64,000 nucleotides of DNA from Diploptera punctata (GCA_030220185.1 JASPKZ010009901.1:62001-126000); one strand, 5' to 3'; numbered from the stretch's first letter, positions 9,386 through 20,154 are shown. Numbers and translations are program-made. The notes: a model not told the origin generated them from the letters alone.

Positions 9386-9693
9386 TTTTGGAAATAAACA
9401 AGATGAAATTCCTACAAATTATGATTAAAAAGAAGAAGAAGAATCAAAGCCTCTGTGTGCCATATTACCAAACCAGGAGTAGGGTTACCGTTTTTTAATT
9501 CTTGTTATATTCCTCGGTTGGTGTGGGGCATGTAAATTACCTATAAAGTTTGATATTAAACTACGATGAGGAAGAAGAAGAAGAAGTTATAGTCATTTGA
9601 ATTATAAATTTGGCCTACATGTTAATTAGCCCTATAACTCGACAAAACCATCTTCCATATACCTATTGGAAAAAAACTGAAACAAGACGTTTT

Positions 9694-9790
9694 GACCAGC
9701 CTCATGAGCTAATGGTCTGCGTTTGTGAATACAATTAATGAGGCCCCGGGTTCGATTCCCGGTCAAACCATAGGATTTTTATCCTTAGAG
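9694..9790 (+). mobile_element. S6 tRNA-like SINE head
   Basis: GACCAGCCTCATGAGCTAATGG resembles an A box region, and CCCCGGGTTCGATTCCCGGT is a good B box. The following AAACCATAGGATTTTTATCC and GAGGGAATT match the S6 head at 30338-30470 (minus). The tail is absent or diverged. Confidence 0.55.
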
Positions 9791-9832
9791 GGAATTATAG
9801 AATTGAATTTAATTATTAAGTCTTCCTCTTCT

Positions 9833-10165
9833 TCCTTCCTTCCAAGTATTAGGCCAAGGCCTGTTACGATCCTATAGAAAATTTTCCTTCCAGCGTTTCA
9901 TAGGACGGCTCAGTGATCTTCGTCCTCTTGGTATATAATTATAAACAGCTTTTGGGATCCGATTTGAACTCATTCTTTCTAGATGGTGTTTCCAATTTAG
10001 TTGGTACTGTTTAATATATTCCAAAATTGGCGTAGTCTTCAATTCTTTTAAGATATCGGTGTTTCTTTTCCGATCCCATCTGGTGTAACCCGCTGTTCTG
10101 CGCATGAATCTCATTTCACAAGCCGTTATTCTGCTTTCATGTTGTCTTATTTAGTGTCCATGCTT
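9833..10165 (-). mobile_element. N3-type non-LTR retrotransposon 3' end
   Basis: The minus frame 9872-10114 reads MRFMRRTAGYTRWDRKRNTD, then LNWKHHLERMSSNRIPKAVY and RGRRSLSRPMKRWKENF. This is the C-terminal block (H-x-x-R-M ... R-I-P ... G-R-R-x-x-x-R-P-x-K-R-W) seen after the reverse transcriptase in this group. The element is 5'-truncated at about 10165, and its 3' end carries a GAA/GGAA-rich tail (9833-9845 on plus). Confidence 0.7.
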
Positions 10166-10317
10166 CACTATCATTATTAAGTAAGAAAGCTTAAATTATT
10201 TTATGGGACGATAAGACCCTATAGAGTTTAATAATTTAATAAATTTGATTCGTTGGATTATCTTAATTTTAAAAATTATTTTTCCTGTAGTTGCTCATCA
10301 TCATCATATTATCGAGG

Positions 10318-10425
10318 CAATGTAACTACGCCTTCCATATGCCCCATCCTAAAATGGATAGAATTCCAACAATGCCAGTGGGGAAAGCCATAAATGTCAT
10401 GAAATACAACTTGGTGGCATTTGCC
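10318..10425 (+). mobile_element. Degraded S1b SINE 3' half
   Basis: TACGCCTTCCATATGCCCC, CAATGCCAGTGGGGAAAGCC and ACAACTTGGTGGCATTT follow the order of the S1b tail at 41070-41170. The head is missing and the divergence is high. The frame 10291-10494 is incidental. Confidence 0.45.
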
Positions 10426-10639
10426 AAAAAAAAAAACTGTTTCTCCGAATGTGATGTAACCAAACATCCCAATGCATTAATATATATGCGTTAGTATACG
10501 CATGTTAATTCAAACATGTCATCATGATGTCAGGGCATTAGTAACGAAGCCAAATTAGTTTAAGACATGATGCCTTGGAGCAGAGCTATAAAACTTGAGT
10601 TGGTTCGAATACATATGGGGAAGAGATCTTGTCATCGAA

Positions 10640-10785
10640 TTACGACCAGTATGGACCGGTGTCCCAACCATCATGAGGAATTTGCACAGGCCTAACTACC
10701 TTAAACAGAGGCAGTTATAACTGATGGGAGACCCGACATGCTGACCTATGCCATCCCTACACTGGCTGATCGTCCATCTCCATGA
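10640..10785 (+). mobile_element. Degraded S3 SINE 3' half
   Basis: GACCAGTATGGACCGGTG, GGGAGACCCGACATGCTGACC and ACACTGGCTGATCGTCCATC correspond to the middle and tail of S3 (31859-32205). Confidence 0.55.
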
Positions 10786-10789
10786 TTAA

Positions 10790-11170
10790 CAAACGTGGAC
10801 GTTACTTCCTGGGCATAATACATTTATCTTCATTCTTCTCCCACATTACTCTGTCATTACAATCTCCAGGTCCAATCCTTTTCCCCCTCATGCTGCTCAA
10901 AACACCATCAATTCACGTAATTTTTGGCCGTCCTATTCTTCTTGTATCAAGTGGCACCCATTCTTGTATTCTTCTTGTGAATCTGTGTTCTGTGTGCTTT
11001 TTACGAAATTCACAATTTAAATTAGAACATTCGACCCTTTTGTTTAATTGCACTGCTTCTAATTTTGTCTCATTTAGAAATTTCTGCCGAATTCAATTTA
11101 CTTATTGTTCTAGATTCTAATTTTTCTGTTCTTGCACCATATGTCATTGTACTCCATATTGTATTAAACC
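10790..11170 (-). pseudogene. N10 retrotransposon C-terminal fragment
   Basis: Minus-strand translation near 10885-10960 gives EWVPLDTRRIGRPKIT, then an R-x-x-G-D-x-x-D-R-x-x-W-like sequence. This is the GRPK box followed by a basic/aromatic end shared by these non-LTR proteins. The plus frame 10782-11120 is a shadow of it. Confidence 0.5.
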
Positions 11171-11288
11171 TTTTTGTTTTGTTTTAGAACTTATAATTGT
11201 TCTGATCCCATAAAACGCCATTTAATTTGGATACTGCAGAATTATCCTTATTTATTCTCTCGTTAATTCCATAATCATGACTTACTTC

Positions 11289-11440
11289 TTAATTATGCAG
11301 GAGATCGTAATGAGTTTGAACTTTTTCTTTGTAAACAGAGCTCAGGAGTGGGTTTGTTAATTATGCAGGAGATCTTAATGAGGCTGAAAATGTTTATTGG
11401 TAACCAGAGCTCAGTAAATTATTCTTAATCATGCAGCATT
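11289..11440. repeat. Three tandem units of about 67 bp
   Basis: TTAATTATGCAGGAGATCGT recurs at 11289, 11357 and (as TTAATCATGCAG) 11424. Each is followed by TAATGAG and, in the first two units, ACCAGAGCTCAG or ACAGAGCTCAG. The third unit is partial. Confidence 0.75.
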
Positions 11441-11669
11441 TCGTAATGAGTAGCAACACTTTTAAAATTCAATTTAAAGCACAGTTGAGGTTATGTAATA
11501 AGACATTAAATACAAAATTGGTACCTGGTAAGTCAGTCGTCCTCAACTAAATTATTAAACTTCATCAAGTAGTTCCAATATGGAGGCCTTTCAAAAAACA
11601 ATGTTTCATCTTCTGCATTTTAACAGAGTATAGGCCTATAGAGTTTTAAAATGTGTATTTTGTGATTTT

Positions 11670-11817
11670 ATTGTGCGTCCAAGTAATGAGGCAGAGTGGC
11701 CGGTTGATGAACTACGAGTTCTTACGCCACCTTATTCAGTAAATTATGTATAATCAACATCAAAACAAAACATGTAACGCCCTCTTCGCGATATGTCTCA
11801 TCACTTGGATGCACAAT
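11670..11817. mobile_element. MITE-like element, 148 bp
   Basis: Terminal inverted repeats of about 21 bp: ATTGTGCGTCCAAGTAATGA at the left, and the complement of ATTGTGCATCCAAGTGATGA at the right. The core CACCTTATTCAGTAAATTAT and the CGCCCTCTTCGCGATATG segment have no coding potential. The TSD is ambiguous. Confidence 0.55.
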
Positions 11818-12317
11818 GTAATTATTGGTACACTTTATATTTACATAGGCCTATCTTATCGGTATTAGCCTATATTGTTCTTAATAATTTGATAGAGCCA
11901 TATTACCAACATTTAATAAAGTAGGCCTATAACACAATACATTGTCCTCCACTAATAGTTTGATACTGTTGGAATTTATAGCTACTTTATTTGTCACTCA
12001 GTTTATAATAAAATACCAGTACAACACTCTGTTTTTCTAGATGAAAATCTGAAGTTCCTTGCGCATTTTATTTTAGGCTCGATGTTCTCTTACTTGCCTT
12101 AAATTTACAATTCGAAACTCACGGTTTTACTTCCTTCCGATGGAATTATTATATTGTAAGCCCACATTTTCCCTTTACAGAGATTTAGGCGCTCTCCCCT
12201 TACAGGGAAGAATTTGAACCATACTAATTTAGTTACACTTGTTTTCGTATAGATGTCATTTTGAGTGGTCCGTGGTCAGCGTTCCGCCTCATAATGACAT
12301 CCAGGAAACCAAGGTAG

Positions 12318-12547
12318 TACTAGGACGGGAAAATTCGGTAAATTTTGCTTAGAGGCCTTTTCATTCAGGCTTAAGGATTTTTTACGAGCCTGAAAATCTT
12401 CAGACTCGGGACCCACGGCTTAAAGTCCCTCCCGGAGGACTTGCTCCTTGATTTTTCCGTCCTAAAAAATCCATCGACCCCGGCCGGGTTTGAACTCGGG
12501 ACCAGAGGCAAGGAGCATAACCACTCGTTCACCGCGGCCGACTCGAT
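12318..12547 (-). mobile_element. S4 tRNA-headed SINE
   Basis: On minus, CGGCCGCGGTGAACGAGTGG then GAGTTCAAACCCGGC forms the A and B boxes. The body TCAAGGAGCAAGTCCTCCGG, AGCCGTGGGTCCCGAGTCTG and AAGCCTGAA...AGGCCTCTAAGCAAA continues to 12318. Partial copies lie at 14417-14536 and 27553-27660. The plus frame 12441-12686 is a read-through of this SINE. Confidence 0.7.
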
Positions 12548-12784
12548 GGAATTATACGCCTTTAAAAATTCATCGAATCAACTTCGGCCGGATTTGAATT
12601 CGCGAGCCTCGAAATTAGAGGTTAATTTCCCGGGACGACACAACAAAATAAGTTTACTCTGCAAAATTGTGAACAAAAAAAAGTAGGTAGGGCCTATAGG
12701 TTTTTGAATGCCGACTTATTCTTTTATTTTTGTTTAACCTCGAGTATAATGTGATAAGATTGAGATTATACCTTATTTTATAAG

Positions 12785-13110
12785 AGACTAGCGTACCCGG
12801 CAGACGTTGTCCTGCCCGAACGTTCAATTCTCATGTCATGGGCGGACGATAAAAATATGTTACTTTTTTACCATAAAATTCAGCAATTAGGACATAATTA
12901 GATATTATTAAATAAGTTCGCAAGAAAATCTCTACAGCCTTCTGTTGTGGCTAAAGAAATGTGAATGATGACGTCACAGAGTCATAAACATTTACAATTG
13001 TACCTACCTCTGACAGGATATATTAAGTTAAGGAAACCGTCAGTTATAAACAATTATATTAGAGTGAAAACAAAAATTGATGAGAAGAGTCAAAACAGTT
13101 TTTTTTTTCA
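12785..13110 (+). other. Possible start of an RTE-tail or X-like element
   Basis: AGCGTACCCGGCAGACGTTG resembles the CCCGGCGTTGCCCGGG signature that opens X units elsewhere, but the following 250 bases do not align. It is placed just before an S3 fragment and a good X copy, so it may be an X relative. Confidence 0.3.
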
Positions 13111-13130
13111 AGCTAGATTTTCATTTTTGA

Positions 13131-13276
13131 CCCACTGTGCACCGGTCCCATACTGGCCGACATTTCATGAGAAAAATTTCTTCCCCCGTAGAGACTCGAA
13201 CCAGAGTAAGAAAGACCGTAATTCTGCGCCAAGACTTCTTTTGCATTACACACTCGGTTACGGTGCGAGACTCTGG
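13131..13276 (-). mobile_element. S3 SINE fragment
   Basis: CACCGGTCCCATACTGGCCG, GAGACTCGAACCAG and CGGTTACGGTGCGAGACTC match 32080-32205 (tRNA-like head on the minus strand). It appears to sit inside or beside X sequence, and is 3'-truncated. Confidence 0.65.
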
Positions 13277-13334
13277 TGGTATTTCAATGAAAACAAAAAC
13301 AAAATGGTTATTGTGAGTTTTATCCGTAAGAGAT

Positions 13335-13735
13335 AAGGGACTCTTGGTATCAATGAAAAGCCAAAAATGGTTTTGTGAGTTATCCGTAAGAAATAGACAT
13401 ATGCTGTCGCGGACTTTTTTTTGGTAGAGCTTGTTGAGATTTCATCGTGTAGATATTCAATTCTGTGTACATTAATTTTGTGTATTTCTTATGGTTTAGG
13501 CAGTGTAAGCCATTTAAGCATCCAAAGAGCTACTTTTTTCTCGTTTTCCGCTACAAAGGGTGATTTTTAAGGGTGTAGGAGTTGATTATCACAACTCTCT
13601 TATAGCCTATGTTCATCCCGGGAATCTCCTGAACATTTTGCAAAAAACCCCATCACAATCGGATCAACGGTATGGCCGCGCATAAAGTACGAACAAACAA
13701 ACAAACAATTTTTATATATAAGATTTGGAGAACAT
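13335..13735 (+). mobile_element. X element, 3' part
   Basis: Contains TGAGTTATCCGTAAGAAATA, GACATATGCTGTCGCGGAC, GTTCATCCCGGGAATCTCC, ACAATCGGATCAACGGTATG and the terminal ACAAACAAACAAACAATTT. The same order is found at 49441-49790, 52371-52710 and 57160-57490. The 'atcggatcaacggt ... acaaacaaaca' ending is the usual form of RTE-type retroelement and SINE 3' tails (established pattern). No coding capacity is left. Confidence 0.7.
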
Positions 13736-14220
13736 CTCCGAAGATGGCAAGACATCTCTACTACGTCCATACTCCGAATAATATAATGGTAACCTGTTGT
13801 AAGCAGTGTTCCATTGACCGAGCTGGCGCACCTTCATTCCCATCAACATCTTATACTATTTTCCTATTAGCATTTGATGAGATCCTATTTGCACCCATAT
13901 AACAATATTTACATACAATGAAAAATCACTATTCACAGCAGGTACGTATTGGATGACTGGCGCATGCGTAGAAGAACGGCGCCATAAAATAATTTAAACC
14001 AAAAGCCACTTTAAACATGTGTTTACCTCATCTTCCAAGCAATTCATTTTACTTTAAGCCAAATACAGTACGGACTGCAAATTATGACAAGTGCTGTATT
14101 TGGGCAAGCCATAATCTTAATACTTTAATGATATAAAATAGTTGTTTATTAGCAGCTGAACAAAGGTGCGTTTTTCAAAGTATTTGACCTTAACACCTCT
14201 ATTTTTCTTTCTCCATCGCT

Positions 14221-14410
14221 GTGGTCTAGACGTTTAGATGTGAAGTCGTTGAATGGAACGCATCTCGCCCGGGTTCGATCACCTGAAGCACAAGTCTCCT
14301 GAGATTTTCCCGAGTTTTCCTCATCTGTAAAACAAATCTCAGGAAATTTTAAGACCAGAATATTCCCTGACCATCATCTAGTCATCGTAATAATGAATAT
14401 ATTTGCCTTG
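14221..14410 (+). mobile_element. Degraded S1 SINE, head and middle
   Basis: GTGGTCTAGACGTTTAGATG, then CGCCCGGGTTCGATC and TTTTCCTCATCTGTAAAACA, is a diverged S1 head and middle, ending at CATCATCTAGTCATCG. An S4 fragment follows it. Confidence 0.6.
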
Positions 14411-14416
14411 TTTCCA

Positions 14417-14536
14417 AGGAGCAAGTCCTCCGAGAGGGATTTAAGCCATGGATCTCGAGTCTGAAGTTTTTCAAGCTCGTAAAAGATCATTAAGCCTGAA
14501 TTAAGAGGCCTCTAAGCAAAAACATTTTCTACCTTC
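14417..14536 (+). mobile_element. S4 SINE fragment
   Basis: TCCAAGGAGCAAGTCCTCCG, GAGTCTGAAG and AAGCCTGAATTAAGAGGCCT match the body of S4 at 12318-12547. The tRNA-like head is missing. Confidence 0.6.
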
Positions 14537-14548
14537 ATCATCCTAGTA

Positions 14549-14892
14549 GTCCACCGCTGTGGTCTCGAGGTAGCGTGCTGCCTTGTAACGCAGCGGACCC
14601 GGGTTCGATCCCGGCCGGGGCAGTTTTTCTGGGTAAGGTTTTTATCGGGGTTTTTCCTCACCTGTAAGACAAATGTCAGGAAAACTTTAAGGCCCAAACG
14701 TTCCCCGAAATCATACGGCCATCATCATCATCCTTATCATTATCATCATCATCACCATCATCTTTCACCGGTGTGGAAAGCAACGGGAAGCTACCACACC
14801 TACACAATTCCCTAGTAAAGCTGCAAAGCATAGCATGAAAATGCTGTGATTGCAGTGAAGGACCTGCCTTCGGGCAGAATTACTATGGATGG
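14549..14892 (+). mobile_element. S1 SINE, complete, with 12-bp TSD
   Basis: Best S1 copy. A box region GTAGCGTGCTGCCTTGTAAC, B box GGGTTCGATCCCGGC, a middle ending in a (CAT)n stretch near 14720-14760, then CACCGGTGTGGAAAGCAACG, AGCATGAAAATGCTGTGATT (a small hairpin) and GGGCAGAATTACTATGGATG. It is flanked by the exact duplication ATCATCCTAGTA at 14537-14548 and 14893-14904, which fixes both ends. An internal pol III promoter and L1- or RTE-type machinery in trans would be expected (family knowledge). Confidence 0.9.
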
Positions 14893-14994
14893 ATCATCCT
14901 AGTAATCGGCTTTCAGGTAAACCCCCTTTCCTAATGGTTGGATTTCGCTAAATTGTTAGGAGAATACCTTTGTCGTTTCATTTCAGTGGCATTA

Positions 14995-15030
14995 CCGAGT
15001 TCTTCTTCTTCTTCTTCTTCTTCTTCCTTT
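14995..15030. repeat. (TTC)n microsatellite
   Basis: Run of TTC triplets ending in TTTC. It could be the (GAA)n tail of a lost minus-strand retrocopy. Confidence 0.9.
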
Positions 15031-15308
15031 CATGTAATAGACCTATACCCCACCACTGATTCTCCGTCCCCGACGTTTTCACGACAGTGTTGCCGATATG
15101 GATATTCAGTGGGAGGGGCCGCTTTATGTATGCGGTTAGCAGACATACAGCTGACAACATCTCAGCAATTTCAAACCTAACTAGCGTGCTATAGTTGCGC
15201 AAGAGCAGTGATTGGTTGTAGCAGGCATCTACTCCCACTCAACTATTTCCTTATTGGCAGTAGTGGGCGAGATTCTCCCTTTACCCCTCGTATAACCTAA
15301 ACTTCAGA

Positions 15309-15550
15309 GCCGGATATCCGGCGGCTTAGTGTAGGGGTCTGTTACGGTGTCAGTCCAACGTTTGAAGAGTCTGCCCAAAGATCTCTTACCTGGTGGCTGG
15401 TAATTGAAGATTTGACTGGTAGGCCTATTGTTGTTCTGCTCATTCTTCTTAAGAGAGATTTCCCAGTCGTTTCTATATTTATGTACATATTCCATAATTA
15501 ATTCTGTTTGTAATTCTTTAAGAATCTCAGAATTACTTTTATGGTTACCG
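15309..15550 (-). pseudogene. N3-type retrotransposon C-terminal fragment
   Basis: The minus frame 15304-15495 encodes VHKYRNDWEISLKKNEQNNN, then FNYQPPGKRSLGRLFKRWTD. The second part is the Y-x-P-x-G-K-R-S-L-G-R-x-x-K-R-W box of N2/N3 proteins. The RM-RIP segment is replaced by an Asn-rich stretch. It contains TAGGCCTA at 15420-15427. Confidence 0.65.
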
Positions 15551-15743
15551 AGTTTGGTTGCGAAAAATTGAAACTCCTGCCACTACAGTGGTTTTTAAAT
15601 GTTTGCTTAGAGTGAACTCGCTCCTAATAGTCCGATTTTGTTGATTAACGGAGTCGACCTTACTTTTTTAATTGATTTTTATATGGCCAAGGTAAGTTCC
15701 GAAAAAAAAATTGAAGCTGTTAGAGCGTGAATAAGCACAAGCA

Positions 15744-15765
15744 CACACACACACACACACACAGA
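15744..15765. repeat. (CA)n microsatellite
   Basis: About ten CA units, just before an S1b SINE. Confidence 0.85.
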
Positions 15766-15790
15766 CATATATATTCATATTCACGGTGTA

Positions 15791-16186
15791 GTCCACCACT
15801 GCGGTCTCGTGGTACGTGCTGCCTTGTCACGCAGCAGGCCCGGGTTCAATCCCCAGTAGGGAAATGTTTCTTGGGTGAGGTTTTTTCGGGGGTTTTCCTC
15901 ATCTGTAAGACAACTGACAGGAATCTTCAAGGCCCAAAAGGTCCCCGAACATCATCTGGCCATCATTAACATAATTTATTATTAACCTTATTAGATTAAG
16001 GTTAGGACTAAGACCTCTCCAGGCGCATCATTGCCGCCATCATCATCCATCATATCAAAGGGGCAGCGAAACCCCACCTTCCTGGCTCTCCAACCTCAAA
16101 AATGGGTTACAATACGCCAGTGCCAGGAGAGAATAGGTCCTACCAGAAATATCGTAATGAAAAACTGGTGGCATTCAATAAAAATA
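15791..16186 (+). mobile_element. S1b SINE (S1 head with alternative 3' half)
   Basis: The head GTCCACCACTGCGGTCTCG and middle to CATCTGGCCATCATT are those of S1. After this the 3' half is different: TTAAGGTTAGGACTAAGACC, CATATCAAAGGGGCAGCG, CACCTTCCTGGC, AATGGGTTACAATACGCCAG and GGTGGCATTCAATAAAA. The same 3' half is found at 40970-41177, 25727-25915 (minus), 28399-28600 (minus) and, with another head, at 30163-30337. Confidence 0.8.
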
Positions 16187-16261
16187 ATATATTCACTGTG
16201 TCTAAATAGTTGCTTCGATGAAGATTGTACTGGACTATTTTTAATCTTATTATTAATAATT

Positions 16262-16890
16262 TTGAAGAAGTAGCTCATTTCAAGTACCTAGGAACAATGA
16301 ATTAGGTCACTCAAACAGGAATGAGGTGCACAAGAAATTAAACATAGGCTCAAGTCTGAAAATGCGTGCTATTATGCATTACAGGGACTCTTGTCCCAAC
16401 TCCTTTCAAAAAACGTAAAAATGAAAATATTTATAAAACTATTATTCTACCAGTTATATTATATGGATGCGAAACATGCACTCCTACTTTAAGGGAGGAA
16501 CAGAGATTACGAGTATTGAGAATAAAGTTCTTAGAAAAAATTTTGGACCAAAGAGAGATGAACAGACAGGTGAATGGAAAAGATTTACATAACAGTGAAC
16601 TACTTGTTTTATAGGAAACCAGATATAATACGAACAGTTAAGTCTCGTAGACTGTGATGGGCAGGACATGTGGCACGAATGGGGGAATGAAAGACGTGTA
16701 TAGAAGCTTCTTGTAGGAAAACCAGAGGGAAAACGCCCAGTTGGTAGACCAAGAATGAGGTGGGAGAATAACATTAACTATGTTTTGAGGGAAGTGGATT
16801 ATACAGGGAATGACTGGAAAACATCTCAGGATAGGGATGCATGGAGAGCTTATGTCCGCGCGGCTAAGAACCTGTGGGTTCGATAGTGCC
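16262..16890 (+). mobile_element. N1 retrotransposon, 3' part with frameshifts
   Basis: Runs from FKYLGTMN near 16280 through ILPVILYGCETCTPTLREEQ, MNRQVNGKDLHNSELLVL, the GHVARMG block and the terminal WRAYVRA-type sequence, ending GTTCGATAGTGCCAGTGAGT. At least four frameshifts break the protein. It is followed at once by a second N1 copy, in tandem. Confidence 0.8.
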
Positions 16891-16896
16891 AGTGAG

Positions 16897-17244
16897 TTAG
16901 TTATGCATTACAAGGAATCTTGTCCCAACTCCTTTCAAAAAACGTTAAACTGAAAATATATAAAACAGTTATTCTCCCAGTTACATTATAAAGATGCGAA
17001 AGATGGACTCTTACTTTAAGGAAGGAAAGAAGATTACGAGCATTTAAGAATAAAGTTCTTAGGAAAATGTTTGGCCGAAAAAAAAAAGAGATGAGCAAGA
17101 CATGTGAATGGAGAAAACGTACAAATGAGGTGAACTAATGTTAAGTATAAGAAGCCAGATATAATAAGAACAGTTAAGTCTCGTAGACAGCGATGTGCAA
17201 GACATGTGGCACGTATGGGGGATGAAAGAGGTGCATGGAAGTTT
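16897..17244 (+). mobile_element. Second tandem N1 copy, 5' segment (split by N2)
   Basis: Starts at TTATGCATTACAAGGAATCT (the residue-30 region of the 5114-5822 copy) and runs to GTGCATGGAAGTTT, where N2 interrupts it. It resumes at 17820. The TA at 16909-16910 is the simple form of the site that carries TAGGCCTA at 5289-5296. Confidence 0.75.
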
Positions 17245-17819
17245 ATTCTTCTTCTTCGCCAGGATTAGGTCAATGCGACCTGTTCCGGTCTCAAGTCCAG
17301 AGTTTCCTTGGCCATCCCAAAGATATTTTTCCATGTGGTTTTGTAGGTGTTGATCGTTCTGGGTAATCTTGTATTATCCATTTTGTCCAAATGTTCTTTT
17401 CATTGGTATTTGTGCTCTTCCAGTTTATCGACTATTGAAAATATCTCCAGTTCATTTCTTATTGATTCAGTGTGTAATCTATCCATGCGTGTCATCCTTT
17501 TACGGATCTTAAAAATTTCATTTCAGCGGCTTGAATGTGTGAGATATGGTTTGTTTGAAAAGTACCCAAGATTCAGATCCATAAAGAAGAACAGGAACAG
17601 CCATTAATTTTATTAACCGGAGCTGAGTTTCTCTTCGAGTGTCTTTAGAAGGTTTCTTCTTATGGTAACCACACCTCATTTGATAACGTTTAATTTATTA
17701 GGTATGTCCCAATCGTAGCTATATGTTAATATCTTAACCAAGATAGTTAAAAGCGTTGCTATCTGTTATATTATTTAATTATGGATTTACTATTGTGCCT
17801 CGGACTGGCACTTGGCCTG
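17245..17819 (-). mobile_element. N2 non-LTR retrotransposon nested in N1
   Basis: Minus-strand 3' end with a (GAA)n tail (plus TTCTTCTTCTTCG at 17245). The body encodes degraded N2 protein as at 44816-45274. It is flanked by GCATGGAAGTTT (17233-17244) and GCATGGAAGCTT (17820-17831), a 12-bp TSD with one mismatch that lies within N1 coding sequence. The 5' end is truncated inside the equivalent of KVPVRAKIV. Confidence 0.8.
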
Positions 17820-18020
17820 GCATGGAAGCTTGTTGTAGGAAAAGCAGAGGGAAAACGCCAAAAATGACGTGCGAGAATAACAATATCAATGATTTGAGGG
17901 ACGTAAATTATCCAGGGGATGACTTGAAAGGTAATTTAGCTCAGGGTAGGTAGGATATATGGAGAGCTTATGTCCGCGCGGCCATGAACCCACAGGTTCG
18001 ATAGTCAGTGAGTTAGTTAA
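17820..18020 (+). mobile_element. Second tandem N1 copy, 3' segment
   Basis: Continues N1 from GCATGGAAGCTTGTTGTAGG through the DLREVDY equivalent to GTTCGATAGTCAGTGAGTTA, then runs into a short ATT-rich tail. Confidence 0.75.
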
Positions 18021-18035
18021 TCTTATTATTATAAT

Positions 18036-18480
18036 AAGTTTAATAATTAGATTTATTTGGAATTTGCTAAAATTAATGTAGTAGACTTTGACGCCACTGT
18101 ATAGGATTAAACGAGATAAAAACTGTTCGTTATAATAGGATGAAGATGCCAGCGAGGGGTCTTGTACATCTTCAAACAGTCAGAGTGAGCGAGTTGAGTC
18201 AGGGGGTATAAAGTAACAATGTAGCGAGATGATAACAACTAAACACAATTCAATTCATCCACACGATTATAAAGTCATTATTACAGCTAAACCATGTTAT
18301 TCTTGTCAAACTAAATGTGCTAAAACAGATTAAATTAACATGTTCTTATTTTGGAGATGTCATGTTCGAATCGCCAGATCATGATTTCTTAGGATCGAGC
18401 TTCTATTAAAATTGTGGATATACTTCATTAAGCCTTAAGTAGTTAGAACTTCAATGCAATCAGATACGGTAATCTATATC
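18036..18480. other. Non-repetitive stretch without clear feature
   Basis: Moderately AT-rich. No long frame, no repeat head and no terminal repeat was seen. Confidence 0.45.
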
Positions 18481-18485
18481 CTCAT

Positions 18486-18527
18486 AATAATCTCTCTCTC
18501 ACTCACTCGCTCTCTCTCTCTTTCTTT
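18486..18527. repeat. (CT)n microsatellite
   Basis: CTCT run with CACT and CGCT interruptions. Confidence 0.85.
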
Positions 18528-18554
18528 ACCTTAGTTTAATCTCTCCGTTATAGG

Positions 18555-18880
18555 CAACTAGTTGATTACGCAACTTTGCCCGAGAATGTACTCATCCCTT
18601 CGTTTTTTTAAAAATTAATTTCTATATGCCAAGTTTGATTTCGATGAAACAAAAATTGGGGGCCGCTAGGCGTTAACGGACTATGGCATTGCGCGCGATG
18701 TCCCGCGCCTCATATGATACAGAATCCGGCGTTGCCCGGGAATCTAGTTATTCCGATCTTCTTGGCATCAATGAGCTGTAAGACAAAATTGTTATTGTGA
18801 ATTATATTCGTAAAAGATAGACCATACTGTATGTTGTTGTGGACTTTTTTTGTAGAATAATTTGAGATATTCAATTATAT
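18555..18880 (+). mobile_element. X element, 5' segment (split by S7)
   Basis: Contains GCGTTGCCCGGGAATCTAG, CCGATCTTCTTGGCATCAAT and GAGATATTCAATTATA, in the same order as other X copies. It is interrupted at about 18881 by S7 and resumes at 19136 with ATCTGTGTACATTAATTTGG. Confidence 0.65.
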
Positions 18881-19035
18881 CCGTCGCCGTGGCGTAGTCG
18901 GTAGAGTCCCTACCTTCCACTCCGGCGACCCGGGTTCAATTTCCTGGCGGAGTAGAGGGGATTTCAAATCTCCGCCTTGGGTCTGGGTGTGTGTGTCCTG
19001 TCCTTGTGTCTATGTGATAATAAAGAAAGAAGAAA
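18881..19035 (+). mobile_element. S7 tRNA-headed SINE inside X
   Basis: CGCCGTGGCGTAGTCGGTAG (A box) and CGACCCGGGTTCAATTTCC (B box) form a tRNA-like head. The body is CTCCGCCTTGGGTCTGGG, and the tail is TGATAATAAAGAAAGAAGAA. It is the only copy in the window. It interrupts X between its ATATTCAATT and TCTGTGTACATT blocks. Confidence 0.65.
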
Positions 19036-19135
19036 GATAACAAACAGGTTAAACAAAAAAAAATTAAAAAGGTAAAAACAAGAAGGAAAAAGACAGTATA
19101 TATATAAACGAAAAAAAAAAGAAAGGGCTAATGTT

Positions 19136-19412
19136 TAAAAAAATCTGTGTACATTAATTTGGTGTATTTTTATGGGTTTGGGCTGCGTAAGCCTTTAAGA
19201 GTCCAAAAAGCGACTCTTTAGTGAATTGATGCTTTTTCTTTTAGGTCCGGTCCTATAGTACACTAGGGTGATATGCTATATACGTAAACTCTCCCAGGAA
19301 AATGCTCTAAATGATGGGAGAACAAACTCATTCAATCCATTAAATAGGTGAAGTAGTAGTTTTTGAGTTCATAAAGGATAGACAGACCCACACTCATTTT
19401 ATATATGTAAAG
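19136..19412 (+). mobile_element. X element, 3' segment
   Basis: ATCTGTGTACATTAATTTGG and GGGCTGCGTAAGCCTTTAAG, then a diverged end TTTTTGAGTTCATAAAGGAT, AGACAGACCCACACTCA and TATATATGTAAAGAT. This ending differs from other X copies but keeps the RTE-like 3' form. Confidence 0.55.
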
Positions 19413-19614
19413 ATTTACATTGCCCATGTCACCAGGACCTTACAGTGACACATGTCGGGAAAATATTTTTAACTCTGGATCACACTCACACAAAATATTG
19501 AGGGCCTCCCTGGATGAGTGATCAGCTCAATTCCAGAGTCGCCTCAAGGTTGCAGGAAAATTTAAGACACTCTCTCACATATCATATTAAACAACAGGAA
19601 TGTAATATGGATTA

Positions 19615-19757
19615 TTGTGATGGGCAGATGAAGTTTGGGTAGTATTTTGGTCTTTAAAGTTTCTTGATTTTGTCCTATAGGAAAGGAAAAACTTTGAAAA
19701 AATCTAACCAGGAAACCAGTCCCGACCGGGAATAGAACCCGGACCCGCTGCGAGAGA
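19615..19757 (-). mobile_element. Degraded S1 SINE head
   Basis: On plus, CAGTCCCGACCGGGAATAGA and CCCGGACCCGCTGCG are the complement of the S1 B-box region. AAGTTTCTTGATTTTGTCC replaces the S1 middle. The A-box end is lost. Confidence 0.6.
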
Positions 19758-20154
19758 CATATATATTGATGTATCTTGTTGCTTATCACAAACTTATGTA
19801 GTCACCCTCCTATGAAACAGAAAGAAATAGCAATATACGTAATAAACATATAGGCCTACATCTATATCCTTAAAACTCAAATAATACCTGCAACTCAGGA
19901 ACCTACTCAACAGGCTAATAATATCAGAGAGCCACAATGCTGCATGTCTCATTGCATGGTTGGAATGAATACACAAATTATGCAACATAATAATAGCACA
20001 CCTAATACAAGTGTCACCAGGACACTAGCTACAAAAACCACGTGGGGTTAATAGGCTCGGCCTTCACACCCATGTCGACAGAAATTACAGTGTGGACAGA
20101 ACTACACAGTAATCGCATCAAAGCCGCATTCTGTGTAATTCTTACCGTTGATTG

